A DNA stretch of 64,000 bases, from NCBI RefSeq assembly GCF_031082405.1, contig NZ_JAVHJU010000015.1, positions 62,001-126,000 of the forward strand, given 5' to 3'. The translations under genes were made by a program, and so were the position numbers. Within the stretch, counting starts at the first letter, position 1; each line of letters opens with the position of its first letter. Under the pieces are notes generated by a model. The model was not told the DNA's origin, searched no databases, and was given only the letters and a program-made list of their open reading frames with translations. This document shows, in pieces, positions 43,018-50,865 of the stretch. Source of the DNA: Amycolatopsis sp. A133. GTDB taxonomy: Bacteria > Actinomycetota > Actinomycetes > Mycobacteriales > Pseudonocardiaceae.

Positions 43018-43646
43018 TGGCCTGCACGGCCGAGGGGGTCGCGGCGGCGGTGCGCGCCGCCGCGGCGGTGATCGCCGAGCACCGCGTGGAGCTGATCGAC
43101 CTCGACCGCGCGATCGGCGACGGCGACCACGGCGAGAACCTGAACCGCGGCTTCACGGCCGTCGTGGCGGCCCTCGACGCGGGTGCGCCGGACACACCGG
43201 GCGGGGTGCTGAAGCTCGTCGCGACGACGTTGATCTCCAAGGTCGGCGGAGCCGCGGGCCCGTTGTACGGCACGGCTTTCCTGCGTGCCTCGGCCAAGCT
43301 GGGCACCGCGGGTGACCTGGACGTCCCGGCGTTGCTCGACGCGCTGCGTGCCGGCCTCGAAGGCGTCCAGGCCCGCGGCAAGGCGGTGGGCGGCGACGCG
43401 ACCATGGTCGACGCCCTGATCCCCGCGGTGTCGGCCGCGGAGAAGGCGGCCGGGGACGGCGGGGACGTCGCCGCGGTGCTGACCGCGGCGGCCGACGCGG
43501 CCGACGGCGGTGCGGAGTCCACGGTGGACCTGGTGCCCCGGAAGGGCCGCGCCTCCTACCTCGGCGAGCGCGCGGTCGGGCACCTGGATCCCGGCGCCCG
43601 GTCGTCGGCGCTGCTGCTGCGCGCGTTCGCGGAGGCGGCCCGGTGA
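43017..43646 (+). CDS. dhaL: Dihydroxyacetone kinase ADP-binding subunit DhaL
   Basis: A 209-residue helical-barrel protein that carries tightly bound ADP. The ADP and metal motif is DLDRAIGDGDHGENLNRG, then ISKVGGAAGPLYGTAFLRA and the C-terminal DPGARSSALLLRAF. It starts at ATG 43017, overlapping the dhaK stop by 1 nt. The next start (GTG 43643) overlaps its own stop. Confidence 0.95.
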   Translation: MACTAEGVAAAVRAAAAVIAEHRVELIDLDRAIGDGDHGENLNRGFTAVVAALDAGAPDTPGGVLKLVATTLISKVGGAAGPLYGTAFLRASAKLGTAGDLDVPALLDALRAGLEGVQARGKAVGGDATMVDALIPAVSAAEKAAGDGGDVAAVLTAAADAADGGAESTVDLVPRKGRASYLGERAVGHLDPGARSSALLLRAFAEAAR

Positions 43647-44314
43647 GCGTGGGAATCGTGCTCGTGTCGCACAGCGCCAAGCTCGCCGAAGGCCTGGCCG
43701 AGCTGGCCGCCCAGATGGCGCCGGACGTCACCATCCGTCCAGCCGGTGGCCTGGCCGACGGCTCGATCGGCACGGACTACGACGAGGTCGTCGCCGCCAC
43801 CCAGCGCGCCGACTCCGGCGACGGCGTCGTGCTGCTCTACGACCTGGGCAGCGCCCAGATGACGGCCGAACTCGCCGTCGAATCGCTGGCCGATCCCTCG
43901 GCCGCGATCGTCGCGGACGGCCCGCTGGTCGAGGGCGCGATCGCGGCGGCGGTCGCCGCGCAGGCCGGCGAGGACCGCACGGCGGTGGCGGAAGCCGCCG
44001 CGGCGGCCGGGATCCCCGAGGACCTGGCGCCGGCCGAGCCCGCGGCCGACGCCGCCGAAACCGAGCTGGAGCTGCGCAACGAGGTCGGGTTGCACGCCCG
44101 GCCGGCCGGGTTGCTGGTGCGCACGCTGAGCGGGATCGACGCCGAAGTCTCCGTGCGGCTCGGCGACCAGGAGGCCGACGGCCACAGCGTGCTGGCCCTG
44201 ATGTCGCTGGGCGCCCGTCAGGGCGACCGGATCCGCGTGCGGGCGCGCGGACCCCAGGCGGAAGCCGCGTTGGCCAAGGTCAAGGAGCTGGTGGACGGCA
44301 ATTTCGGTGAGTGA
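43643..44314 (+). CDS. dhaM: DhaM phosphotransferase with fused HPr domain
   Basis: A 223-residue protein. An EIIA-mannose-like domain (MSVGIVLVSHSAKLAEG, His10 phosphoacceptor) is joined by an Ala/Glu linker to an HPr domain (EVGLHARPAGLLVRTL). It passes PEP-derived phosphate from enzyme I to DhaL-ADP. The EI part found in E. coli DhaM is absent, so a separate enzyme I must exist. It is the last gene of the operon. Confidence 0.93.
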   Translation: MSVGIVLVSHSAKLAEGLAELAAQMAPDVTIRPAGGLADGSIGTDYDEVVAATQRADSGDGVVLLYDLGSAQMTAELAVESLADPSAAIVADGPLVEGAIAAAVAAQAGEDRTAVAEAAAAAGIPEDLAPAEPAADAAETELELRNEVGLHARPAGLLVRTLSGIDAEVSVRLGDQEADGHSVLALMSLGARQGDRIRVRARGPQAEAALAKVKELVDGNFGE

Positions 44315-44402
44315 AGCCGGGTGCTCGGCCGGGTGACTTGAGCCGTACTGACTCGATTCCGTCTGGGCTTCCGGTGGTGCCGCGTGGCAGTATCGAGGCC
44401 AA

Positions 44403-44416
44403 TTACCAGCGAGTAA
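44403..44416. promoter_or_regulatory. Candidate operator upstream of the fused 3HCDH gene
   Basis: TTAC, CAGCGA, GTAA: an inverted repeat 18 nt before the start codon. TTACnnnnnnGTAA sites occur at fatty-acid degradation genes in actinomycetes. The assignment is an inference. Confidence 0.45.
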
Positions 44417-44433
44417 CATCTCTGGAGGCCTTG

Positions 44434-46203
44434 ATGGCGCGGGACATCTCGACGGTCGGAGTGGTGGGCCTGGGCACCATGGGGGCCGGCATCGCCGAAG
44501 TGCTCGCGCGCAGCGGGCTCGACGTCGTCACGGTCGAGCTCGACGAGGCGGGGGTCGCCCGCGGCCGCGGCCACCTCGAGCACTCCACCGAACGGGCGCT
44601 CTCCGGCGGCAAGCTCGATGCGCCCGGGCGTGCGGCGCTGTTGGGCCGGATCCGGTACAGCACGTCGCTGTCGGATCTGTCCGAAGTGGACCTGGTGATC
44701 GAGGCGATCCCGGAAAGCCTCGAACTGAAGGCCGACGTCTTCACCGAGCTCGACAAGATCACCCGGCCCGAAGTGGTGTTCGCGTCCAACACGTCGTCGC
44801 TGTCGATCACCGAGATCGGCGTGCACACCGCGCGTCCCGGCAAGGTCGTCGGCATGCACTTCTTCAACCCGGCGCCGGTGCAGAAGCTCGTCGAGATCGT
44901 CAAGACCGTGGTGACCGAGCCGGACGTGGTCGCCGAAGTGGTCGAGTTCGCCGAGCGGCTCGGCAAGGTGCCGGTGGTGATCGGCGACCGGGCCGGGTTC
45001 ATCGCGAACGCGCTGCTGTTCGGCTACCTCAACCACGCGGTCCGGATGTACGAGCAGCGCTACGCCACCCGCGAGGACCTCGACGCCGCGATGCGCTTCG
45101 GCTGCGGTTACCCGATGGGCCCGCTCGCGCTGCTCGACCTGATCGGCCTGGACACCGCGAACGAAATTCTCGACACGATGTACCACCAGTCCCGCAACCG
45201 GCTGCACGCGCCCGCGCCGCTGCTCAAGCAGATGATCACGGCGGGCTTGCTGGGCCGCAAGACCGGCCGGGGCTTCTACACCTACGACGCCCCGGACTCG
45301 CCCAACGTGGTCTCGGACGCGGCGGCCGTGTCTACTGTGGACACCGTGCCGCCGCGGCCGGTGGCGCGGGTCGGTGTGGTCGGGACGGGCACGATGGCCA
45401 CCGGCATCGCCGAGGTGTTCGCCAAGCGCGGCCTCGACGTCGTGCTGCGCGCCCGGAGCCTGGAGAAGGCGCAGGCGTCCGTGGCGAAGGTGAAGAAGTC
45501 GCTCGACAAGGCCGTGGTCAAGGGCAAACTGTCCGAAGAGGACGCTGCGCTCGCGTTGGCGCGCATCACCCCGGTCACCGACTTCGAGGCACTGGCCGAC
45601 GTCGACCTCGTCGTCGAGGCGGTGGCCGAAGAGCTGTCGGTCAAGCAGGCGGTGTTCGCGGCACTGGACGAGGTCGTCCGCCCCGGCGCGGTCCTGGCGA
45701 CGACGACGTCCTCGCTGCCGGTGATCGAGTGCGCGGCAGCGACGTCCCGCCCGGCCGACGTGGTCGGTCTCCACTTCTTCAACCCGGCCCCGGTGATGAA
45801 GCTGGTCGAAGTGGTGTCGACGATCGCGACCGCCCCGGACGTGGTGGCGACGGCGAGCGCGGTCTGCGCCGCGGTGGGCAAGCACGCCGTGCACTGCGGT
45901 GACCGGGCGGGCTTCATCGTCAACGCGCTGCTGTTCCCGTACTTGAACGACGCGGTGAAGATGCTGGAAGCCCACTACGCGGGCGCGGACGACATCGACA
46001 CGGCCATGAAGGTCGGCTGCGGCCTGCCGATGGGCCCGTTCGAGCTGCTGGACGTCGTCGGCCTCGACGTCTCCCTGGCCATCCAGCGGACGCTCTACAA
46101 CGAGTTCCGCGAGGAAGGCTTCGCGCCGGCGCCGCTGCTGGAGCACCTGGTGACGGCCGGTCGGCTCGGCCGCAAGACCGGGAAGGGCTTCAAGGACTAC
46201 TGA
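44434..46203 (+). CDS. Double-length 3-hydroxyacyl-CoA dehydrogenase
   Basis: A 589-residue protein made of two tandem 3HCDH units (residues ~1-288 and ~305-589), each with a Rossmann and a helical domain. Unit 1 has GLGTMG and an acidic VELDEA after strand 2; unit 2 has GTGTMA and VLRARSLEK. Both keep HFFNPAP. Unit 1 thus looks NAD-specific, while unit 2 has lost the third glycine and the acid. Fused two-unit forms are usual in actinobacteria. The role is oxidation of 3-hydroxyacyl- or 3-hydroxybutyryl-CoA. ATG 44434 follows GGAGG. Confidence 0.92.
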   Translation: MARDISTVGVVGLGTMGAGIAEVLARSGLDVVTVELDEAGVARGRGHLEHSTERALSGGKLDAPGRAALLGRIRYSTSLSDLSEVDLVIEAIPESLELKADVFTELDKITRPEVVFASNTSSLSITEIGVHTARPGKVVGMHFFNPAPVQKLVEIVKTVVTEPDVVAEVVEFAERLGKVPVVIGDRAGFIANALLFGYLNHAVRMYEQRYATREDLDAAMRFGCGYPMGPLALLDLIGLDTANEILDTMYHQSRNRLHAPAPLLKQMITAGLLGRKTGRGFYTYDAPDSPNVVSDAAAVSTVDTVPPRPVARVGVVGTGTMATGIAEVFAKRGLDVVLRARSLEKAQASVAKVKKSLDKAVVKGKLSEEDAALALARITPVTDFEALADVDLVVEAVAEELSVKQAVFAALDEVVRPGAVLATTTSSLPVIECAAATSRPADVVGLHFFNPAPVMKLVEVVSTIATAPDVVATASAVCAAVGKHAVHCGDRAGFIVNALLFPYLNDAVKMLEAHYAGADDIDTAMKVGCGLPMGPFELLDVVGLDVSLAIQRTLYNEFREEGFAPAPLLEHLVTAGRLGRKTGKGFKDY

Positions 46204-46614
46204 TCAGCGCTCGGCCACCTCGCCGAGGACCGGTTTCACGTCCAGCACCGGCGTGCCGTCGATGGCTTCCGACCCCGTGACGGTGAGCGCGCCCTCCTCG
46301 ACCGCCGTCACCGTCACGGTGTGGAGGCCGATCGGGTTCGGGCGGTCCGGGGACCGGGTCGAGAACACCCCGGTGCTCGGGCGGTCCCGGTCGCCGCGCG
46401 GGTGGACCGCCTGGACGTCGCGGTCCGCCTCGTGCAGCCAGGTCAGCAGCACCAGGCGGTCGCCGGGGCGGAGGTCGGCCGCGGCCGCGTGGAACTCCGG
46501 CGCGAACACCACCCGGGACGGCGGCGCGCCCTCGTCGCCCTGCTTCGGAGCCGTCGCGCGGTCCGTCAGGGACGACTCGATGCGCGCCACCGGGCGCACC
46601 TGGTAACCCGTCAC
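46204..46614 (-). CDS. tRNA m6t6A37 methyltransferase, TrmO family
   Basis: A 136-residue single-domain protein of the TsaA/TrmO type. It adds a methyl group to N6-threonylcarbamoyladenosine 37 in some tRNAs. PDRPNPIGLHTVTVTAV is the family signature. GTG 46614 is supported by its 4-nt overlap (GTGA) with the upstream stop. Its substrate modification needs the Sua5 encoded at 9.9 kb. It is the last gene of a three-gene operon. Confidence 0.88.
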   Translation of the reverse strand: MTGYQVRPVARIESSLTDRATAPKQGDEGAPPSRVVFAPEFHAAAADLRPGDRLVLLTWLHEADRDVQAVHPRGDRDRPSTGVFSTRSPDRPNPIGLHTVTVTAVEEGALTVTGSEAIDGTPVLDVKPVLGEVAER

Positions 46615-47039
46615 TGGTAGTAGCCCTCGACCGGCACGCGGGCCTCGTCGAACAGGGCGGGGCCCTCCAGCTGGTGCTTGCCCCACGTGACCGGCGGGCG
46701 CAGGGTGAGGAACTGCTCGGTCGACAGCGCGAAGACGACCCGCCCCAGCCCGGACCGCTCGATCGCCCCGGTGCACATCCCGCACGGCTGCGTGCTGGTG
46801 AACATCGTCGTGGCCGCCGCGGTTTCCGGGTCCAGGTTCTGCGCTGCCCAGCGGGCGAGCTTCAGCTCCGGGTGGGCCGTGATGTCGTTGTCGGTCAGCG
46901 AGGTGTTGCGGTCCTCGGCCAGTACCTTCCCGTCGGCGTCGGCCAGCAGGGAGCCGAACGGCGGGTTGCCGTGTTCCTCGCGCGCTTCGCGGGCGAGCTC
47001 GATCGCCCGCCGCAGCAGGGCTTCTTCGGTGTCCTTCAC
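46611..47039 (-). CDS. Nucleoside/base deaminase (CDA fold)
   Basis: A 142-residue zinc deaminase. The zinc and catalytic motifs are DITAHPELKLARWA (HPE) and TQPCGMCTGAIE (PCxxC). Length and motif style fit guanine-deaminase-like and tRNA-adenosine-deaminase-related proteins; the substrate cannot be fixed. It overlaps both neighbours by 4 nt. Confidence 0.88.
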   Translation of the reverse strand: MKDTEEALLRRAIELAREAREEHGNPPFGSLLADADGKVLAEDRNTSLTDNDITAHPELKLARWAAQNLDPETAAATTMFTSTQPCGMCTGAIERSGLGRVVFALSTEQFLTLRPPVTWGKHQLEGPALFDEARVPVEGYYQ

Positions 47040-47875
47040 AGGTTCTCCCTCCAGGATGCGGCTACCGCCGCGAGGTCACGCCACGCCACCTCCGGGTGCA
47101 GCGTTTCGGCCGGGTCCGCGTCGAACGGGTCGAGCACGACGGTGTCCGCCCCCAGTGCTCGCAGCTGCGCCAGGTCCTCGAGGACCTGGTCGAGCGTGCC
47201 TTCCCCGGCGCGCCGGTCCGGGCCGGTCACCGGGGCCGCGGTCACCCGCAGCAGGATCCGCGGCGCGAAGGCGGGCACCGGCCGGTCGCCCGCCAGCTTT
47301 TCCAGGCGCGCCAGCCCGTCCCGGAACCCGGCCGGCGTCAGCCGCAGCGGGTGCCACGCGTCGCCGAGCTCGACCGCGCGGCGCAGCCCGGCGTCGCTGT
47401 GCCCGCCCAGCCACAACGGGATCGGCCCTGCGCGGTAGTCGTCGCGGTCGGCCCACGCGGCGCGGATCGTCCGCAGGTACTCGGTGGTGAGCTTGCCGCG
47501 CCCCTCGAACGGCACGCCCAGCGCGTCGAACTCCTGCTTCGCCCAGCCGATGCCGGCGCCGAGCACGAACCGGCCGCCGCTGAGGGCGTCGAGGGTCGCC
47601 GCCATCCGCGCCACCAGCAGGGGGTGCCGGTACGGCACGACCAGCACGGTCGTGCCCAGCCGCACCCGCTGCGTGACGCCGGCCAGCCACGACAGCGTCG
47701 TGAACGGCTCGTAGAACGGCGCCGGGTACTGCTCGGCGACGTCCGGCGTGATGGCGACGTGGTCGGACACCATCAGCAGGTCGTAGCCGAGCCCTTCCAC
47801 CGTCTGCGCCCAGGCGCGCAGGACGCCCGGGTCCGTGCCGGGTCCGAAATTGGGGACGTTCACGCCGATCTTCAC
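47036..47875 (-). CDS. LLM-class F420-dependent oxidoreductase
   Basis: A 279-residue TIM-barrel oxidoreductase of the luciferase-like family. It starts MKIGVNVPNFGPGTDPGVLRAWAQTVEGLGYDLLMVSDHV, with RVRLGTTVLVVPYRHPLLVARMAATLDALSGGRFVLGAG in the middle. Such proteins use F420 or FMN; actinobacterial members of this length usually use F420. The substrate is unknown. First gene of the operon. Confidence 0.9.
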   Translation of the reverse strand: MKIGVNVPNFGPGTDPGVLRAWAQTVEGLGYDLLMVSDHVAITPDVAEQYPAPFYEPFTTLSWLAGVTQRVRLGTTVLVVPYRHPLLVARMAATLDALSGGRFVLGAGIGWAKQEFDALGVPFEGRGKLTTEYLRTIRAAWADRDDYRAGPIPLWLGGHSDAGLRRAVELGDAWHPLRLTPAGFRDGLARLEKLAGDRPVPAFAPRILLRVTAAPVTGPDRRAGEGTLDQVLEDLAQLRALGADTVVLDPFDADPAETLHPEVAWRDLAAVAASWRENL

Positions 47876-47968
47876 CGCAAAAGGCTATCGACGCACCGGC
47901 TCCGACCGGAAGGGATCGATCACGGCGTTCCGCCCGTTCCGCCGTGGATCCCACGGTATGTTCGCCGG

Positions 47969-48433
47969 ATGACCGAGAGCCTCGATCCGACGGACTGGGC
48001 CATCCTGGCCGAGCTCCAGCGCGACGCCCGGCTGCCGCTCACCGAGCTCGGCCGCCGGGTGAACCTCAGCGCGTCCGCGGCGACCGAGCGGCTCCGGCGG
48101 CTCGAGACGGCCGGCGTGATCACCGGCTACCGCGCGGAAATCGACCTCGGCAAGGTCGGCTACCCGGTGCTCGCCGTGGTCCGGCTCAAGTACCCGGGCA
48201 GCCGCCACGAGCCGTTGCACAAGCTGCTCGGCGAGCGCTCCGAGATCCTCGAGTGCCTGCGCACCACCGGCGACGACTGCTACACGCTCAAGATCGCCGC
48301 GGCCTCCATGGCCCACCTCGAGCAGACGGTGGACGAGCTGGCCCAGTTCGGCAGCACGACCACGAACCTGGTCTACAGCCAGACGCAGCCCTACCGCGGG
48401 CCGCGGGAGCCCGCCCGTGAGCTCGGTGCCTGA
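47969..48433 (+). CDS. Lrp/AsnC-family regulator 1
   Basis: A 154-residue regulator. The N-terminal helix-turn-helix is LTELGRRVNLSASAATERLRRLETAGVITGYRAEIDL, followed by an AsnC ligand (RAM) domain. It starts at ATG 47969, divergent from the LLM oxidoreductase operon, which it may regulate. Its 3' end overlaps the kinase-like gene by 17 nt. Confidence 0.9.
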   Translation: MTESLDPTDWAILAELQRDARLPLTELGRRVNLSASAATERLRRLETAGVITGYRAEIDLGKVGYPVLAVVRLKYPGSRHEPLHKLLGERSEILECLRTTGDDCYTLKIAAASMAHLEQTVDELAQFGSTTTNLVYSQTQPYRGPREPARELGA

Positions 48434-48941
48434 CCGCATCGTCGTCGTCGGCGTGACGGGCTCGGGCAAGTCGACGCTCGCGGCCCGGATCGCCGAGCGG
48501 ACCGGCCTGCCCCACCACTGCGCGGACGACATCGGCTGGCAGCCGGGCTGGGTCGGCACCCCCGACGACGAGCAGCGCCGCCGGATCGCCGAGGTGTGCG
48601 CGCAGGAGCGCTGGGTCCTCGACGCCGTCTACAGCAAGTGGCAGGACATCGTCCTGCCCCGCACGCAGCTGATCGTCGGCCTCGACTACCCGCGCTGGCT
48701 TTCGCTGGGCCGCCTGGTGCGCCGGACGTTGGTGCGGGCGGTGACGCGCAAGCGGATCTGCAACGGGAACGTCGAGTCGTTCCGCCAGATGTTTTCCGCC
48801 GACTCGATCATCCGCTGGCACTTCCGGTCGTTCGCGAAGAAGCGGGCGCGCATCCGCGCCTGGGCCGCCGAGCCGCCCGGAGCGGTCGTCGTGCGGTTGA
48901 CGTCGCCGCGCGAGACCCGCCGCTGGCTGGAGAGCCTCTGA
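48417..48941 (+). CDS. P-loop adenylate-kinase-like protein
   Basis: A 174-residue protein. Walker A is VVGVTGSGKSTLAARIAERTGLPHH. An Arg-rich lid (RRTLVRAVTRKRICNGNVESFRQMF) resembles FlaR/topology-modulation-type small kinases. The target is not known. The start is GTG 48417 inside the Lrp gene. It is convergent with the second Lrp gene, with 2 nt between stops. Confidence 0.85.
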   Translation: MSSVPDRIVVVGVTGSGKSTLAARIAERTGLPHHCADDIGWQPGWVGTPDDEQRRRIAEVCAQERWVLDAVYSKWQDIVLPRTQLIVGLDYPRWLSLGRLVRRTLVRAVTRKRICNGNVESFRQMFSADSIIRWHFRSFAKKRARIRAWAAEPPGAVVVRLTSPRETRRWLESL

Positions 48942-48943
48942 CG

Positions 48944-49420
48944 TCAGGATCCCGGCGGCAGCAGCGGGCCGCCGCTCCAGTGCTGGAACACCAGGTTGGT
49001 GTGGACGCGCGCGACCTCGTCCCGCGCGGTCAGCTCGTCGAGGACCAGGCGCTGCAGCTCCCCGGCGGAGCTGGTCGCGACGTGCGCGAGGAAGTCGTCC
49101 GGCCCGGTCAGGTGGTAGACCGCGCGCACCTCCGGCAGCGACAGCAGGTGCTCGATGAACGGGTCCACCAGCGGCCGCCGGTGCGGGCGGACCTGGACGA
49201 AGAGGAACGCCTCCAGCGGACGGCCCAGCTTGGCCGCGTCGACCGACGCGTGCTGGCCGGTGATGACGCCGGTGTCCCGCAGCCGGGCGACGCGGTCCAG
49301 GCACGTCGACGGCGCGATGCCGACCGCGGCCGCCAGGTCCTTGTTGGTGATCCGGGCGTCGTTCTGCAGCAGCCGCAGAATCTCGAGATCAACCGGGCTC
49401 AGTTCGACGGAATCGGACAT
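48944..49420 (-). CDS. Lrp/AsnC-family regulator 2
   Basis: A 158-residue regulator with helix-turn-helix NKDLAAAVGIAPSTCLDRVARLRDTGVITGQHA and an AsnC domain (LSLPEVRAVYHLTGPDDFLAHVA). It starts at ATG 49420. It is divergent from the gamma-lyase-type gene 58 bp away, the common arrangement for an amino-acid sensor controlling a degradative enzyme. Confidence 0.92.
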   Translation of the reverse strand: MSDSVELSPVDLEILRLLQNDARITNKDLAAAVGIAPSTCLDRVARLRDTGVITGQHASVDAAKLGRPLEAFLFVQVRPHRRPLVDPFIEHLLSLPEVRAVYHLTGPDDFLAHVATSSAGELQRLVLDELTARDEVARVHTNLVFQHWSGGPLLPPGS

Positions 49421-49478
49421 CGTCGAATGATATCCGAGACTGTTGCTCCCGGCCCGTGGAAAGCTCGACCATGCTGGC

Positions 49479-50597
49479 ATGACTTCCTCGCTGCGCACGC
49501 GAGCCGTCCACGCCGGCCGTGACGACCTCACGGACCTCGGCGTGCACGCCGCTCCGCTCGACCTGTCCACGACCTACCCGTCCCGCGACAGTGCCGCCGA
49601 AGCCGCCCGGATCGACGCCTTCGCCGCCGGCGTCGAGCTCGACGGCCCGCCGATCTACGGCCGGGTGGGCAACCCGACCGTCGAACGGTTCGAGCGGGCC
49701 CTCGCCGAGCTCGAGGGTTTCGACCACGGCGTCGCGTTCGCCAGCGGCATGGCCGCCGTCTCGGCGTGCCTGCTTTCCGCGGTGGCGCAGGGGAAACGGC
49801 ACGTCGTCGCCGTGCGCCCGCTGTACGGCTGCAGCGATCACCTGCTCGAGTCCGGGCTGCACGGCACCGAGGTCACCTGGGCCGCGCCCGACGCCGTCGC
49901 TGCCGCGCTGCGGCCGGACACCGGGCTCGTGTTCGTGGAGACCCCGGCGAACCCGACCCTGGCCGAAGTGGACATCGCCGAGCTGGCTCGTGCTTGCGGA
50001 GAGGTGCCGCTGGCGGTCGACAACACGTTCGCCACGCCGGTCCTGCAGCGGCCCGGCCGCCACGGCGCCCGGATGGTGCTGCACAGCGCAACGAAGTTCC
50101 TCGGCGGCCACGGCGACGTGATGGGCGGGATCGTCGCGTGTGACGCGCCGGAAGCGGCGCGGCTGCGCCAGATCCGCTTCGCGACCGGCGGCGTGCTGCA
50201 CCCGCTCGCCGGATACCTGTTGCTGCGCGGGCTTTCCACGCTGCCGCTGCGGGTCGACGCCGCGTCCGCGACGGCGACGGTACTGGCCGCACGGCTGGGC
50301 GAGCACCCGGCCGTGACCGCCGTCCACCACCCGCGGATCGGCGGGCCACTGGTGGCGTTCGAGGTCGACGGCGATCCCCACGCCCTGATCGGCGCGGTCC
50401 GGCTGATCACGCCGGCCGTCAGCCTCGGCAGCGTCGACACGCTGATCCAGCACCCGGGCTCGATCAGCCACCGGATCGTCGGCGAGGACGACCGCCACGG
50501 CGCCGGGGTGTCCGACCAGCTGCTCCGCCTGTCCGTCGGCCTCGAGGACGTCGAGGACCTGTGGGCCGATCTCGAGCAGGCGCTGAAAGCTCTCTGA
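49479..50597 (+). CDS. PLP-dependent trans-sulfuration enzyme (gamma-lyase/synthase type)
   Basis: A 372-residue Cys/Met-metabolism enzyme. It shows IYGRVGNPTVERFERALAELE, the ASGMAA loop, VETPANPTLAEVDI, VDNTFATP and the PLP-Lys motif HSATKFLGGHGD. The C-terminus has SLGSVDTLIQHPGSISH. It could be methionine gamma-lyase, cystathionine gamma-lyase or gamma-synthase. The neighbouring Lrp regulator favours a degradative role. It is shorter than the ~390-400 of most members, with a short insert missing before PRIGG. ATG 49479 is chosen. Confidence 0.88.
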   Translation: MTSSLRTRAVHAGRDDLTDLGVHAAPLDLSTTYPSRDSAAEAARIDAFAAGVELDGPPIYGRVGNPTVERFERALAELEGFDHGVAFASGMAAVSACLLSAVAQGKRHVVAVRPLYGCSDHLLESGLHGTEVTWAAPDAVAAALRPDTGLVFVETPANPTLAEVDIAELARACGEVPLAVDNTFATPVLQRPGRHGARMVLHSATKFLGGHGDVMGGIVACDAPEAARLRQIRFATGGVLHPLAGYLLLRGLSTLPLRVDAASATATVLAARLGEHPAVTAVHHPRIGGPLVAFEVDGDPHALIGAVRLITPAVSLGSVDTLIQHPGSISHRIVGEDDRHGAGVSDQLLRLSVGLEDVEDLWADLEQALKAL

Positions 50598-50604
50598 GCC
50601 GGGC

Positions 50605-50820
50605 TCAGCCGCAGCAGCCGCCGCCGCCGCAGCAGCCACCGCCGCCACCGGCCGGGGCCGCGGAACCACTCGCGGCCCCGGTGAGGGCGACCGTGGTGAG
50701 CAGCTTGACGGTGTCGGCGTGGCCCTCCGGGCAGGCCGCCGGCGCACCGGATTCGCTCATCGGGCGCAGGAGCTCGAACGTCTCGGTGCACTCGCGGCAG
50801 CGGTAGGCGTAGGTCGGCAT
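50605..50820 (-). CDS. FmdB-family zinc-ribbon protein with Cys-Gly tail
   Basis: A 71-residue protein. The zinc ribbon is MPTYAYRCRECTETFE with a second pair near CPEGH. The C-terminus is extreme: after a Gly/Ala/Ser stretch it ends GGGGGCCGGGGCCG, with two CC pairs. FmdB proteins are regulatory or metal-handling in style. The tail may bind metal. It is divergent from the phosphodiesterase-like gene. Confidence 0.88.
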   Translation of the reverse strand: MPTYAYRCRECTETFELLRPMSESGAPAACPEGHADTVKLLTTVALTGAASGSAAPAGGGGGCCGGGGCCG

Positions 50821-50865
50821 ACCGCGATTATCGCCGGACGCGCCCGTGGATGGGAAGCTGGGCGC

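Noticed and set aside
20932..46203. A secondary-metabolite biosynthetic cluster
   Set aside because: No polyketide synthase, non-ribosomal synthetase, terpene synthase or similar core enzyme is present; the accessory genes fall into separate small regulated units.
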